A stretch of DNA of 64,000 nucleotides, from NCBI RefSeq assembly GCF_900091605.1, contig NZ_FMCQ01000001.1:815860-879859 (forward strand), given 5' to 3'. The stretch comes from Micromonospora tulbaghiae. Lineage in GTDB: Bacteria; Actinomycetota; Actinomycetes; Mycobacteriales; Micromonosporaceae. Made by a program: the position numbers and the translations under genes. Position 1 is the first letter of the stretch; each line of letters begins with the position of its first letter. Below, in pieces: positions 49,226-57,741 of the stretch. The notes under the pieces are model-generated. The model had not been told where the DNA came from and did not search any database. It worked only from the letters and a program-made list of their open reading frames with translations.

Positions 49226-50509
49226 GTGACCGACGGCTGGGACTGGCGGCGGCCCGGCGGATCGCCGGCACCGGGTGGGCCGGGACGACCGCCGCAGGAC
49301 GCCCCCGGTCAGGCGACGTCGCCGTGGTGGTCAGACGCGCTGGCCGACCCGTGGCGCGACCCGTACGCGCCCGCCGCCGTGGTGGTCCCGGCGGCGCCGA
49401 CGCCCGGGGCGGGGGAGCCGGAACCGGTCACCGACCCGGACCTGCCGACCCGGCCGGGGCTGCGCCAGGTGGTGCTGATCTCCCTGGTCACGGCGCTGCT
49501 GGCCGGTTCCCTGGGCAGCGCCCTGACGTACGCCTTCCTGCGCGGCGACGACGTGCCGACGATCGGCGCGCAGACCGGGCAGGCCCCGGCGCTGGCCCAG
49601 CGCAAGCCCGAGTCGCTGGCCGGGGTGGCCGAGCGGGTCCTGCCCAGCGTGGTCACGATCCGGGTGGTCAGCCTCGGCGGCACCAGCGAGGGCTCCGGCT
49701 TCGTGGTGACGAGCGAGGGCCACATCGTCACCAACGACCACGTGGTCGCCGACGGGCCCGGCAAGGCCACTGTCGTGTTCAACGACGGCAGCACCGCCGC
49801 CGGCACCGTGGTCGGGCAGGATCCGGAGTCGGACCTCGCCGTGATCAAAGTCTCGCGCAGCGGGCTGACCCCGGTGCAGTTCGGCGACTCCGACGCGCTC
49901 GCCGTCGGTGACCCGGTGCTCGCCATCGGGTCGCCGTTGTCGCTCGCCAACACCGTCACCGCCGGCATCGTGAGCGCGCTGGACCGGACCATGCAGGCCG
50001 GCGAGCCGGGCGGGCCGACCCGCTACTACGCGGCGATCCAGACCGACGCCGCTGTCAACCACGGCAACTCCGGCGGTCCGCTCGTGGACGGCGCCGGGCG
50101 GGTGGTCGGGGTGAACTCCACGATCAAGTCGTTGGTGGCCGACGGGCAGGAGGCGGGCAACATCGGCCTCGCGTTCGCCATCCCGATCAACCAGGCGAAG
50201 CGGATCACCGAGGACATCATCGGCACCGGCAAGGCCCGGCGTACGGTGATCGGCGCCCAGGTGGGCGGCACCGGCGCCACCGGCGGCGGGGTACGCCTCA
50301 ACGCGGTCGAGCCGGCCGGCCCGGCGGCGGCGGCCGGGCTGCGTACCGGGGACGTGGTGCTCCGGCTGGACGGCCGTCCGATGACCGATCCGACCGACCT
50401 GGTGGCCCTGGTGCGCAAGTACGCGCCCGGTTCGGTGGTGACAGTCGAGTACCGGCGCGGGTCGGCCCGGCAGAACGCGTCGGTGACGCTCGCCGCTGAC
50501 GCGAAGTAA
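49226..50509 (+). CDS. HtrA-type trypsin-like serine protease with PDZ domain
   Basis: The 427-residue protein has a Pro-rich cytoplasmic N-terminus, a membrane helix (about 79-101, VVLISLVTALLAGSLGSALTY), an extracytoplasmic protease domain with the triad His (TNDHVV, about 171), Asp (ESDLAV, about 202) and Ser (NHGNSGGP, about 280), and a C-terminal PDZ domain (about 340-427, GVRLNAVEPAGPAAAAGLRTGDVVL). It degrades misfolded envelope proteins. GGGAGG is seven bases before the GTG. In Mycobacterium this gene follows sigE and rseA, which are absent here. tatB follows. Confidence 0.95.
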   Translation: MTDGWDWRRPGGSPAPGGPGRPPQDAPGQATSPWWSDALADPWRDPYAPAAVVVPAAPTPGAGEPEPVTDPDLPTRPGLRQVVLISLVTALLAGSLGSALTYAFLRGDDVPTIGAQTGQAPALAQRKPESLAGVAERVLPSVVTIRVVSLGGTSEGSGFVVTSEGHIVTNDHVVADGPGKATVVFNDGSTAAGTVVGQDPESDLAVIKVSRSGLTPVQFGDSDALAVGDPVLAIGSPLSLANTVTAGIVSALDRTMQAGEPGGPTRYYAAIQTDAAVNHGNSGGPLVDGAGRVVGVNSTIKSLVADGQEAGNIGLAFAIPINQAKRITEDIIGTGKARRTVIGAQVGGTGATGGGVRLNAVEPAGPAAAAGLRTGDVVLRLDGRPMTDPTDLVALVRKYAPGSVVTVEYRRGSARQNASVTLAADAK

Positions 50510-50581
50510 GCATCGCTCACCCCCTCCCCGACGGGCACCTGACGTGCGTAGTCTTGCCCTGACACGGACGAGGAGGCCGGA

Positions 50582-51004
50582 GTGTTCGAGAACCTGAACT
50601 GGTGGGAGATCGGCGTCCTGCTGCTCCTGGCGCTGTTGATCTTCGGCGATCGGCTGCCGAACGTGATCAGCGACGGCCTCCGGATGGTCCGCAACCTGCG
50701 CAACATGGCGCGCAACGCCACCGGCGACCTGAGCCGCGAGCTGGGCACGGACATCCAGCTGGAGGATCTGCACCCCAAGGCGTTCATCCGCAAGCACCTG
50801 CTGAGCGAGGACGACGAGCAGGCGATCCGCAAGCCGCTCCAGAGCATGTACGACAACCTGCGCTCGGACGTCACAGGCGTGCACGACGAGCTGAAGGACG
50901 TGGCCAGGGCCGCCGACCTGCGCACCCCCAGCGTGGCCACCAGCACCCCCACCCCCACCCCGACCCCGCCGGCCCCCCGCCCGTCCTACGACGACGCCAC
51001 CTGA
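50582..51004 (+). CDS. tatB: Sec-independent protein translocase TatB
   Basis: The 140-residue protein starts MFENLNWWEIGVLLLLALLIFG with a short N-terminal membrane helix, then an amphipathic helix (DRLPNVISDGLRMVRNLRNMARNA) and a C-terminal tail with Thr-Pro repeats. This is the TatB layout; with TatC it recognises twin-arginine signal peptides, such as those of the beta-helix protein in this window. It is GTG-started, 72 bases after the HtrA gene. The htrA-tatB order is conserved in actinobacteria. Confidence 0.93.
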   Translation: MFENLNWWEIGVLLLLALLIFGDRLPNVISDGLRMVRNLRNMARNATGDLSRELGTDIQLEDLHPKAFIRKHLLSEDDEQAIRKPLQSMYDNLRSDVTGVHDELKDVARAADLRTPSVATSTPTPTPTPPAPRPSYDDAT

Positions 51005-51029
51005 CGCCGCCCTCTCCCGCCGGTCTCGC

Positions 51030-51092
51030 CGTCGATCATGAAGTTGACGGCGCGACACGCCGGTCCGGCGACCGTCAACCTCATGATCGACG
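51030..51092. repeat. Inverted repeat, probable dispersed intergenic repeat
   Basis: CGTCGATCATGAAGTTGACG and onward (51030-51050) pairs with 51072-51092, with a mismatch or bulge around AA/CT. The arms contain GATCATGA, a sequence common in intergenic repeats of Micromonosporaceae. It lies between the convergent tatB and mrp genes and could also act as a terminator. Confidence 0.65.
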
Positions 51093-51156
51093 CCTGGAAA
51101 GGGGACCGCCCCGCCCGCGCGGGGCGGGAGGGGCGGTGGGGAGCGGTGGGTGAGCG

Positions 51157-52305
51157 CTAGCGGCCTGCCGGCTTGAGGCCGAGGGGCTTGCCGAGGAGCG
51201 ACTCGCGGCGGACGGCCAGGCGGTCGGCGACCTGGAACAGGGCCTTCGCAGCCGGGGCGTCCGGCTGCGCCAGCACGATCGGCTGACCGGCGTCGCCGCC
51301 CTCGCGCACCCGGGTGTCCAGCGGGATCTGCCCCAGCACCGGCACCTGCGCGCCGATCGTGCGGGTCAGCGACTCGGCCACCGCCGCGCCGCCGCCGGCC
51401 CCGAAGACCTCCATCCGGGAGCCGTCCGGCATCTCCAGCCAGGACATGTTCTCGATCACGCCGACCACTCGCTGGTGGGTCTGCAACGAGATCGCGCCGG
51501 CCCGCTCGGCCACCTCGGCGGCGGCCGCCTGCGGCGTGGTGACGACCAGGATCTCCGCGTTCGGCAGCAACTGGGCCACCGAGATCGCGATGTCGCCGGT
51601 GCCCGGCGGCAGGTCGAGCAGGAGGACGTCCAGGTCACCCCAGTAGACGTCGGCGAGGAACTGCTGAAGCGCCCGGTGCAGCATCGGCCCGCGCCAGACC
51701 ACTGCGGCGTTGCCGGGGGTGAACATGCCGATCGAGATGACCTTCACGCCGTGCGACTGCGGCGGCATGATCATGTCTTCGACGCGGGTCGGCGCGCCGT
51801 CGGCGCCGAGCATCCGGGGCACCGAGTGGCCGTAGATGTCCGCGTCCACCACACCCACCGACAGGCCACGCGAGGCCAGCGCGGCGGCCAGGTTGACGGT
51901 GACGCTGGACTTGCCGACACCGCCCTTGCCGCTGGCGACCGCGTAGACCCGGGTCCGCGAGCCCGGCTGGGCGAACGGGATCACCGGCTCGGCGGTGGCA
52001 CCGCCACCGCGCAGCTTCGACTGCAGCTCCTGGCGCTGCTCCGGGCTCATCACACCGAAGATGATCTCGACACCGCTCACGCCGGGTACCGCGCCCACGG
52101 CGGCGGTGATGTCACTGCGCAGCTTGTCCTTCAGCGGACAGCCGGCCACGGTGAGCAGCAGCTCCACCCGGACCACGCCGTCCTCGTCGCGCTCGGCGGA
52201 CTGGACCATGCCGAGTTCGGTGATCGGCCGGCGGATCTCCGGGTCGTTGACGGTGGCCAGGGCGGCCTGGATCGCGTCGGAGACGGTGCTGACGGGTGCT
52301 GACAT
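51157..52305 (-). CDS. Mrp/ApbC-family iron-sulfur carrier ATPase
   Basis: The 382-residue protein has an N-terminal MIP18/DUF59 domain (about 8-90, LATVNDPEIRRPITELGMV) and a P-loop ATPase of the Mrp/NBP35 type: deviant Walker A VASGKGGVGKSSVTVNLA, VVDADIYGHSVPRMLG and LLLDLPPGTGDIAISVAQ. These proteins hold and pass [4Fe-4S] clusters to apoproteins. No CxxC pair is visible near the C-terminus, which is common in actinobacterial members. The ATG at 52305 is chosen; the upstream extension is Arg-rich and lacks family matches. Confidence 0.93.
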   Translation of the reverse strand: MSAPVSTVSDAIQAALATVNDPEIRRPITELGMVQSAERDEDGVVRVELLLTVAGCPLKDKLRSDITAAVGAVPGVSGVEIIFGVMSPEQRQELQSKLRGGGATAEPVIPFAQPGSRTRVYAVASGKGGVGKSSVTVNLAAALASRGLSVGVVDADIYGHSVPRMLGADGAPTRVEDMIMPPQSHGVKVISIGMFTPGNAAVVWRGPMLHRALQQFLADVYWGDLDVLLLDLPPGTGDIAISVAQLLPNAEILVVTTPQAAAAEVAERAGAISLQTHQRVVGVIENMSWLEMPDGSRMEVFGAGGGAAVAESLTRTIGAQVPVLGQIPLDTRVREGGDAGQPIVLAQPDAPAAKALFQVADRLAVRRESLLGKPLGLKPAGR

Positions 52306-52378
52306 GCCCGCAATGCTACGTCGCGGGTCATCGGCCACCGCCGCTGGCGGGGGCGGTGTGAGCGATTCGATGGCCGGG

Positions 52379-52975
52379 TCAGCCCTCGTAGCGACCGTCC
52401 CGCACGTAGTCGCCGTCCAGCTCGTCCAGCCGCTCTCCGCCGCCCGTCCGGCGGCCCTCGCGCTCCTGCTGCCGCCGCTCCAGCTTCCGCCGCCGCTCGG
52501 CGGCCTCGTCCAGTTCCTCACCCAGCCGGGTCAGCTCCGAGCGCAGGAAGTCCCGCGTCGCCACCTCACCCATCGCGATCCGCAACGCGGCGATCTCCCG
52601 CGCCAGGTACTCCGTGTCGGCCTTCTGGAGGGTGGCCCGTCGCCGGTCCTCGTCCAGCGCGATCCGGTCCCGGTCCGCCTGCCGGTTCTGCGCGAGCAGG
52701 ATCAGCGGCGCCGCGTACGACGCCTGCAACGACAGGATCAGGGTCAGGAACGTGAAGGTGTACGGGTCGAAGCGCAGACTCGCCGGCGCCAGCGTGTTCC
52801 ACAGGAACCAGGCCACCAGGATCAGCGTCATGTAGACGAGGAAGTTCGCCGTACCCATGCCCCGGGCGATGCCCTCGGCCCAGCGGCCGAACGTCTCCGC
52901 GTCGACCCGGCGCAGGCGCAGGTTCCGCGGGGTGCGCGGCTGGTCCAACCGCTCGCCCCGTCGCTGATCACTCAT
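52379..52975 (-). CDS. DUF1003 membrane protein
   Basis: The 198-residue protein has the DUF1003 pattern: FGRWAEGIARGMGTANFLVYMTLILVAWFLWNTLAP (first helix and before), then TFTFLTLILSLQASYAAPLILLAQNRQADRDRIALDEDRRR (second helix and Asp/Arg-rich loop), followed by a charged coiled coil. The function is unknown. It overlaps the MgtE_N/CBS gene by eight bases, a pairing frequent in actinobacteria, which suggests joint function in magnesium or membrane homeostasis. Confidence 0.93.
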   Translation of the reverse strand: MSDQRRGERLDQPRTPRNLRLRRVDAETFGRWAEGIARGMGTANFLVYMTLILVAWFLWNTLAPASLRFDPYTFTFLTLILSLQASYAAPLILLAQNRQADRDRIALDEDRRRATLQKADTEYLAREIAALRIAMGEVATRDFLRSELTRLGEELDEAAERRRKLERRQQEREGRRTGGGERLDELDGDYVRDGRYEG

Positions 52976-54260
52976 CGTCGCCGTCCAGGATGCCGTCGTG
53001 GGTGGCGGACGAGGGGGATACCGCGTCCCGGTCCCGCCAGTCCCGCGGCAGGGAGTGGTCGAGCACGTCGTCCACGGTCACCGCGCCGACCAGGCGGTTG
53101 TTCCGGTCCACCACCGGCATGCTGACCATGTCGTACGTCGCCATGCGGCGGGTGATCTCGGGCAGCGGCGTCGACGTCCGCAACGGGTCGATGTCATTGA
53201 CCACGATGCCGCCGAGCAGATCGGCCGGAGGTTCCCGGAGCAGCCGCTGGAAATGCACCATACCCAGGTAGCGGCCGGTGGGCGTGGTCAGTGGGGCGCG
53301 GGTCACGAAGACCTGGGCGGCCACCGCGGGCGAGAGCTGCGGCTCCCGGATCCGGGCCAGCGCCTCGGCCACCGTGGCGTCCGGCGGCAGGATCACCGGC
53401 TCCGAGGTCATCACGCTGCCGGCGGTGCCGGAGGCGTAGCGCAGCAACTGGCGTACCGGGTCGGCCTCGTCCGGCTCCATCAGGTCCAGCAGCACGTCCT
53501 GCTCCGGCGGCGGCAGCTCGTTCAGCAGGTCGGCCGCGTCGTCCGGCTCCATCTCCTCCAGCACGTCGGCGGCGCGTTGCCGGTCCAGCGCGGCCAGGAT
53601 CTCCACCTGGTCGTGCTCGGGCAGCTCGCTGAGCACGTCGGCCAGGCGTTCGTCGTCGAGCGCGGCGGCCACCTCGTTGCGCCGGGCGTCGGGCAGATCC
53701 TGGAGGGCGTTGGCGAGGTCGGCCGGGCGCATGTCCTCCAGGACGGCGAGCAGGTTCGCCGTACCCCGGTTGTCGCCGACCGCGCCCAGACCGTGGACCC
53801 GGTCCCAGTCGACCTGGTGGAGGTGGCCGCGGCGGGTGAGCCGGCCGGTGTGTTCGCGGACGGCGACCCGGCTCAGCGCCCACTCGCCGCCGCGGCTGCA
53901 CTCCATCGCCACGTCCACCACCGAGCCGGCGTGCCCGCTGTCGAGCTGGACCCGCCGGTCGAGCAGCTCCTGGAGCACCAGCAGCTCGTTCGGGCGCTTC
54001 TCGAACCGGCGCAGATTGAGCGTGCCGCTGCCGAGCACCACACCGTCCGGATCGATGGAGGTGATCCGGTTGATGGACAGGAAGATGCGCCGCCGCATCG
54101 GCATCTCGGCGACCAGGCCGACCACCTCCGGCGGTCGCTGGGTCGCGCGCATCCGGGCCACCGCGTCGCGGACGCGGCCGACCTGGTCGCCGTTCGGGTC
54201 GAAAACGGCGACTCCGGCGAGTCGAGCGAGGTAGACCCGGTTCGGCGTGCTCACGGCCAC
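52968..54260 (-). CDS. MgtE N-domain and CBS-domain protein without channel
   Basis: The 430-residue soluble protein has an N-terminal PRC-barrel-like part (LARLAGVAVFDPNGDQVGRV), a second similar region (about 95-150), an MgtE_N superhelical domain (about 165-280, MRPADLANALQDLPDARRNEVAAALDDERLADVLSELPE in parts) and two CBS domains (about 285-405). The magnesium channel domain of MgtE is absent. It is therefore likely a Mg2+- or nucleotide-sensing regulator working with the overlapping DUF1003 gene. It starts at GTG 54260 or GTG 54254. Confidence 0.92.
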   Translation of the reverse strand: MAVSTPNRVYLARLAGVAVFDPNGDQVGRVRDAVARMRATQRPPEVVGLVAEMPMRRRIFLSINRITSIDPDGVVLGSGTLNLRRFEKRPNELLVLQELLDRRVQLDSGHAGSVVDVAMECSRGGEWALSRVAVREHTGRLTRRGHLHQVDWDRVHGLGAVGDNRGTANLLAVLEDMRPADLANALQDLPDARRNEVAAALDDERLADVLSELPEHDQVEILAALDRQRAADVLEEMEPDDAADLLNELPPPEQDVLLDLMEPDEADPVRQLLRYASGTAGSVMTSEPVILPPDATVAEALARIREPQLSPAVAAQVFVTRAPLTTPTGRYLGMVHFQRLLREPPADLLGGIVVNDIDPLRTSTPLPEITRRMATYDMVSMPVVDRNNRLVGAVTVDDVLDHSLPRDWRDRDAVSPSSATHDGILDGDDE

Positions 54261-54287
54261 CAGCCTAAGGGCCTAGTCTCTAACAAC

Positions 54288-55157
54288 ATGTCGACCTTGG
54301 GCTACGAGATCGTGGACGTCTTCACCGACCGCCCCTTCGCCGGCAACCCGCTGGCCGTGGTGTTCGGCGCGGAAGGGCTGGCCACCGAGCAGATGCAGGC
54401 GCTCGCGCTGGAGTTCAACCTGTCCGAGACGGTCTTCGTGCTGCCGCCGACTCAGGTGGGCGCCACCTACCGGGCCCGGATCTTCACCCCGGCCGACGAG
54501 CTGCCCTTCGCCGGGCACCCGAGCGTCGGCGCCGCGGTGACCGCGAGCCGGCGCGGCGTCTTCGGCGCGGGCCGGGTCACCCAGGAGTGCGGCGCCGGCG
54601 TCCTGCCGATCGAGGTGACCGCCACCGGCGCGACGCTCACCGGCGGCACGCCCACGCTGGGCCCCGAACTCGACCCGGAGCCGCTGCTGGAGATGGTCGG
54701 CCTCACCGGCCCCGACCACGTCGGCCCGCCACCGCGGGTCGCCGGGTGCGGCCTCGAATTCCCCTATCTTCCGGTACGCCCGGACGCGGTGGCCCGGGCT
54801 CGGTTGAACACGACGGCGGCGGAGCGATACGGCGTGGAGCACGTCAGCCTCTTCTCCTGGGAGCCCGGTTCGCAAACCGCGCACGCCCGGGTCTTCGTGC
54901 CGGGGCTCGGCGTACCGGAGGACCCGGCGACCGGTTCGGCCGCCCTGGGGCTGGGCGTGTGGCTGGTCGCGAGCGGCCTGCTCCCCGGCGACGGACGCTC
55001 CACGTACACGGTCCGGCAGGGCATCGAGATCAACCGCCCGTCGACGCTCGACTGCACGGTGACCGCGTCCGGCGGACTGGCGGTGGGCGCGACCGTGTCC
55101 GGCCAGGTCATGCCGGTGGCCCGGGGCGAGATCACCGTCCCCCCGTTCATCGGTTGA
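54288..55157 (+). CDS. PhzF-family isomerase
   Basis: The 289-residue protein has the PhzF fold: YEIVDVFTDRPFAGNPLAVVF, LEFNLSETVFVLPP with the catalytic Glu, PADELPFAGHPSVGAAV, and EDPATGSAALGLGVWL near the C-terminus. Members are isomerases or epimerase-like enzymes; only a few act in phenazine synthesis, and no phenazine genes are here, so the substrate is unknown. An upstream open frame reaching back to 52998 is antisense to the MgtE_N gene and is not part of it. Confidence 0.92.
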   Translation: MSTLGYEIVDVFTDRPFAGNPLAVVFGAEGLATEQMQALALEFNLSETVFVLPPTQVGATYRARIFTPADELPFAGHPSVGAAVTASRRGVFGAGRVTQECGAGVLPIEVTATGATLTGGTPTLGPELDPEPLLEMVGLTGPDHVGPPPRVAGCGLEFPYLPVRPDAVARARLNTTAAERYGVEHVSLFSWEPGSQTAHARVFVPGLGVPEDPATGSAALGLGVWLVASGLLPGDGRSTYTVRQGIEINRPSTLDCTVTASGGLAVGATVSGQVMPVARGEITVPPFIG

Positions 55158-55382
55158 GCTTGAGGAACCGCCGATCTGACGGCTGCGCCGGAGAGCGACC
55201 TCGTTCCATGTGATGTTGGGGCTACGGCTACCCATATACGAGTGAATATAGAGGGCATATAGCTACGCCTGCCATGATCTCGGCACGCGCTCGTTCCGGG
55301 TGACTTCGACAGGACGGGCGGCATTTTGGTGGCGGCTGGCCAGTCCATCCGCACACCTCCAGGGCGAATGGAAGGGTGAGTT

Positions 55383-55730
55383 ATGGGTAGCGTCAGGAAA
55401 ATCGTCAAGGGTGCGGGGATTGCGCTAGCGGTGACCGGTTTGGTTGCCGTGACGGCCCCCCAGTCGGCCTCGGCCCATTCCGGCTCCTACTACAAGAGCC
55501 GCAGCGGTTGTGTATACACGGGCGGATTCTCTACCTACCACAGCTACGCGTGGACGCGGAAGGACAGCGGCAGTTGCTCCGGCCACGCCTGGCTGAAGGT
55601 GCAGTTCGACGACGGCAGCTACTACGAGAACCACGCCCTCCCTGGTGTCAGCATCAGCGACGTCGACTACGGCATGACGCACGCGTGGCACAAGAGTCAG
55701 TCCAGCGAGAGCTACGTGCAGTCCCACTGA
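55383..55730 (+). CDS. Small secreted protein of unknown function
   Basis: The 115-residue product has a Sec signal peptide (basic KIVKG, hydrophobic ALAVTGLVAVTA, cleavage likely after SASA at residue 31). The mature 84 residues are rich in Tyr, Ser, His and Gly with two Cys (SGCVY, GSCSGH) that could form a disulfide. It recalls lactococcin 972-like secreted peptides in size and composition, but the GGTW core is missing, so no family is claimed. The 225 bases before it are AT-rich with ATATAG elements. A lipoprotein gene follows after 16 bases. Confidence 0.75.
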   Translation: MGSVRKIVKGAGIALAVTGLVAVTAPQSASAHSGSYYKSRSGCVYTGGFSTYHSYAWTRKDSGSCSGHAWLKVQFDDGSYYENHALPGVSISDVDYGMTHAWHKSQSSESYVQSH

Positions 55731-55746
55731 CAACCGCAAGGCGGCT

Positions 55747-56328
55747 ATGGTGGCGCTTAACGATCGGGTTGGCCCCATCTCCGTCATGCTGCTCGTCCTG
55801 CTGGCCGGTTGCTCGAACCCGGGCACCGGCCAGCAGGCCGTCGATGACGACGAGATCAGGCCGAGCGTCAGTACTTCCAGCGAAAAGGATCAGGGTTCGC
55901 CGCAGATCACCGAACGGGAGTATGAGGCGGCGGTGAGCCAAATGGCAAGCTGTATGGCCAAGTCCGGTGTCGATCTGATCAACGACGGTTGGGACCCCAT
56001 CGATCACGAGGGGATGATTCTTCGCTACAAGTCGCCGGGTATGTCGGGCGAGGCGAGCAGCAAGGTTTATCACAGGTGCCGAGAGGCCCATCTGGACAAT
56101 GTGCAGAAGGGCTTCAATGCTACAAACAAATCGCGTATGGCGCCGGATCTGATGGCTGAGGTGCGAACATGCCTTACCGCAAAGGCGATCATGCTCAAGG
56201 GCGGCGAGAAGAATCCTGCCGACCTCACGCGATCGGTCCCTGAAGGTCGGTACGAGACTCTACTCGACTGCGTTTACGGCGGTGTGCGGAAGTTGTATCC
56301 GCGGTTGGTCGCCGTGTCCTTCCCCTGA
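55747..56328 (+). CDS. Lipoprotein of unknown function
   Basis: The 193-residue protein has a lipoprotein signal peptide with the lipobox LLAGC (Cys22), so it should be anchored on the outer face of the membrane. The mature part contains a Cys pair framework (MASCMAKSG, HRCREAH, VRTCLTAK, LLDCVYGG) typical of small actinobacterial lipoproteins with two disulfides. It follows the small secreted protein gene by 16 bases and is probably co-transcribed with it. GC content and codon choice are less extreme than in neighbours, which hints at acquired DNA. Confidence 0.8.
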   Translation: MVALNDRVGPISVMLLVLLAGCSNPGTGQQAVDDDEIRPSVSTSSEKDQGSPQITEREYEAAVSQMASCMAKSGVDLINDGWDPIDHEGMILRYKSPGMSGEASSKVYHRCREAHLDNVQKGFNATNKSRMAPDLMAEVRTCLTAKAIMLKGGEKNPADLTRSVPEGRYETLLDCVYGGVRKLYPRLVAVSFP

Positions 56329-56386
56329 TTGGCGGCATTAGTCGCTCCATCGCGCGAAGCCTCGTGGCCACACCGCGACTCTTCCG

Positions 56387-56440
56387 CCCTGGTGCCACGG
56401 TTCCTGGCCTTCGCAGCCTGTCTGGATCGTGGCACCAGGG
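56387..56440. terminator. Inverted repeat between lipoprotein and SARP genes
   Basis: CCCTGGTGCCACG (56387-56399) is the exact reverse complement of 56428-56440; the loop is 28 bases. It lies between convergent genes. Confidence 0.6.
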
Positions 56441-56449
56441 AGGCGCGAT

Positions 56450-57217
56450 TTACTCGGGGGTGTCGAGTCTGTTGCCGAGGATTGCTCGTTCCAGCTCGCG
56501 TATACGAAATCCGGGCTCGATCCCTAGATCCTCGCCGAACGTCTTGCTCGCCTCCCGGCACACGTCCAACGCTTCGAGCGGACGACCGAGTTGGTAGAGG
56601 GCGCGGGCGAGTTGCTCGTGGAACTTCTCCCGGTAGGGATGCGAGGCGACCAGTGGACGGAGTGTGCCTACCAGGTGTTGGCAGTCACCGAGCGCCAAGT
56701 CGATCTCAACCTGGTTCTCCAGCGCTTGGAGCCGAATCTCGGAAAGTCGGAACGCTTCGTCCCTGAATACGCCTTGATCGTGGAACTCCGCGAACGGCGA
56801 CCCTCGCCACTCGGCCAACGCTTCTCGAATGACTCTGGCCGCCTTCGTCCACTCGGCCGCCTTCATCGCGTTTTGCGCCGAGGTGACCCTGTCGGTGAAC
56901 CGGTAGATGTCGATCTCGCTACGCGAGGCCGCCAACTTGTAGCCGAGACCGACGCAGGTCAAAACCCGGTCCTTGCCGAGTGCTCGGCGGATGCGGTGGA
57001 TGTACAGATGGATGTTGTGCGGCGCGGATGCTGGCGGCGTGTCCCCCCACACGGAGTGGATGAGACTGTCCATGGTGACGATTTGAGGCATTTTGTTGAG
57101 CAGGAGTGCCAGTATCAACCGTTGTTTGGGCGGCCCGATGTGCACAGGTGCCCCCGCTTGATAAGCCTCTATATGGCCGAGGGCGCGGATGTCGACGGTC
57201 CCGTTCACCAGTCGCAT
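56450..57217 (-). CDS. Small SARP/AfsR-type transcriptional activator
   Basis: From the ATG at 57217 the product is 255 residues: an OmpR-like winged helix (about 1-95, DIRALGHIEAYQAGAPVHIGPPKQRLILALLLNK; LIHSVWGD; LGYKL) and a bacterial transcriptional activation domain (about 100-245, KAARVIREALAEWRGSPFAEF; YREKFHEQLARALYQLGRPLEALDVCREA). SARPs activate secondary-metabolite clusters, but none is adjacent; the convergent secreted-protein pair may be a target. A start at 57325 (TTG) would add a TTA-containing leader and is less likely. The ribosome binding site is weak. Confidence 0.85.
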   Translation of the reverse strand: MRLVNGTVDIRALGHIEAYQAGAPVHIGPPKQRLILALLLNKMPQIVTMDSLIHSVWGDTPPASAPHNIHLYIHRIRRALGKDRVLTCVGLGYKLAASRSEIDIYRFTDRVTSAQNAMKAAEWTKAARVIREALAEWRGSPFAEFHDQGVFRDEAFRLSEIRLQALENQVEIDLALGDCQHLVGTLRPLVASHPYREKFHEQLARALYQLGRPLEALDVCREASKTFGEDLGIEPGFRIRELERAILGNRLDTPE

Positions 57218-57741
57218 GCCAATCGCTAGGGGCAGGATTGCCGCAGGTCTTGTGGGCGCAATTGCGTTTCGCTCACTGTGGGCTCCGGTGGATACGCCAT
57301 GCGGTAACTCGGCATGACGTGCCAAGGCGCAGGATGCGCTACGACGCGTTCGACGTGTTGCCTCGGCAACGTGGTCACCAAGATGGCAGAAACGCGTATC
57401 GCCCGAACGTGCCTGAAAATTAAGGTGATGGGCCGAAACTCACTACAAATCCGAGTCGTGCCGTGCGATCGGCGCGCGAACTCGCAGCAGAGGTTGCAGT
57501 CGATACCGCGAGGCTCTTCTCATGGAAAGCGATCTCATGTGTACTACCCCCGTGGAAAAGCTCGTCCTGACTGAACGTGGTTTTCTGTTCAATCGAAGCC
57601 GAGCTAATTATCCTCGGTCGGGCTCCCGGTTGGCAAGATGCCCGCCCATCCGAGCGCCAAGCCTCGGTGAACCGCCATACAATCCTCGGTGGAGCAAGAG
57701 GCCCTGGGCGCCAGGCCACTCTGCTGCGAGAGGATGGTGGT
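57218..57741. other. 524-base gap of lower GC
   Basis: The stretch between the SARP start and the next gene has no frame with a family match. Short plus-strand frames (for example 57314-57574, 86 codons) lack ribosome binding sites. It probably holds the SARP promoter, which I could not place. Confidence 0.45.

Noticed and set aside
52998-54287. N-terminal extension of the PhzF frame by 430 codons
   Set aside because: The extension is exactly antisense to the MgtE_N/CBS gene; the PhzF family starts at 54288.
55383-55730. Assignment as lactococcin 972 bacteriocin
   Set aside because: Size and signal peptide fit, but the GGTW core and typical spacing are absent.
57314-57574. 86-codon frame between SARP and the next gene
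   Set aside because: No ribosome binding site and no recognisable sequence.
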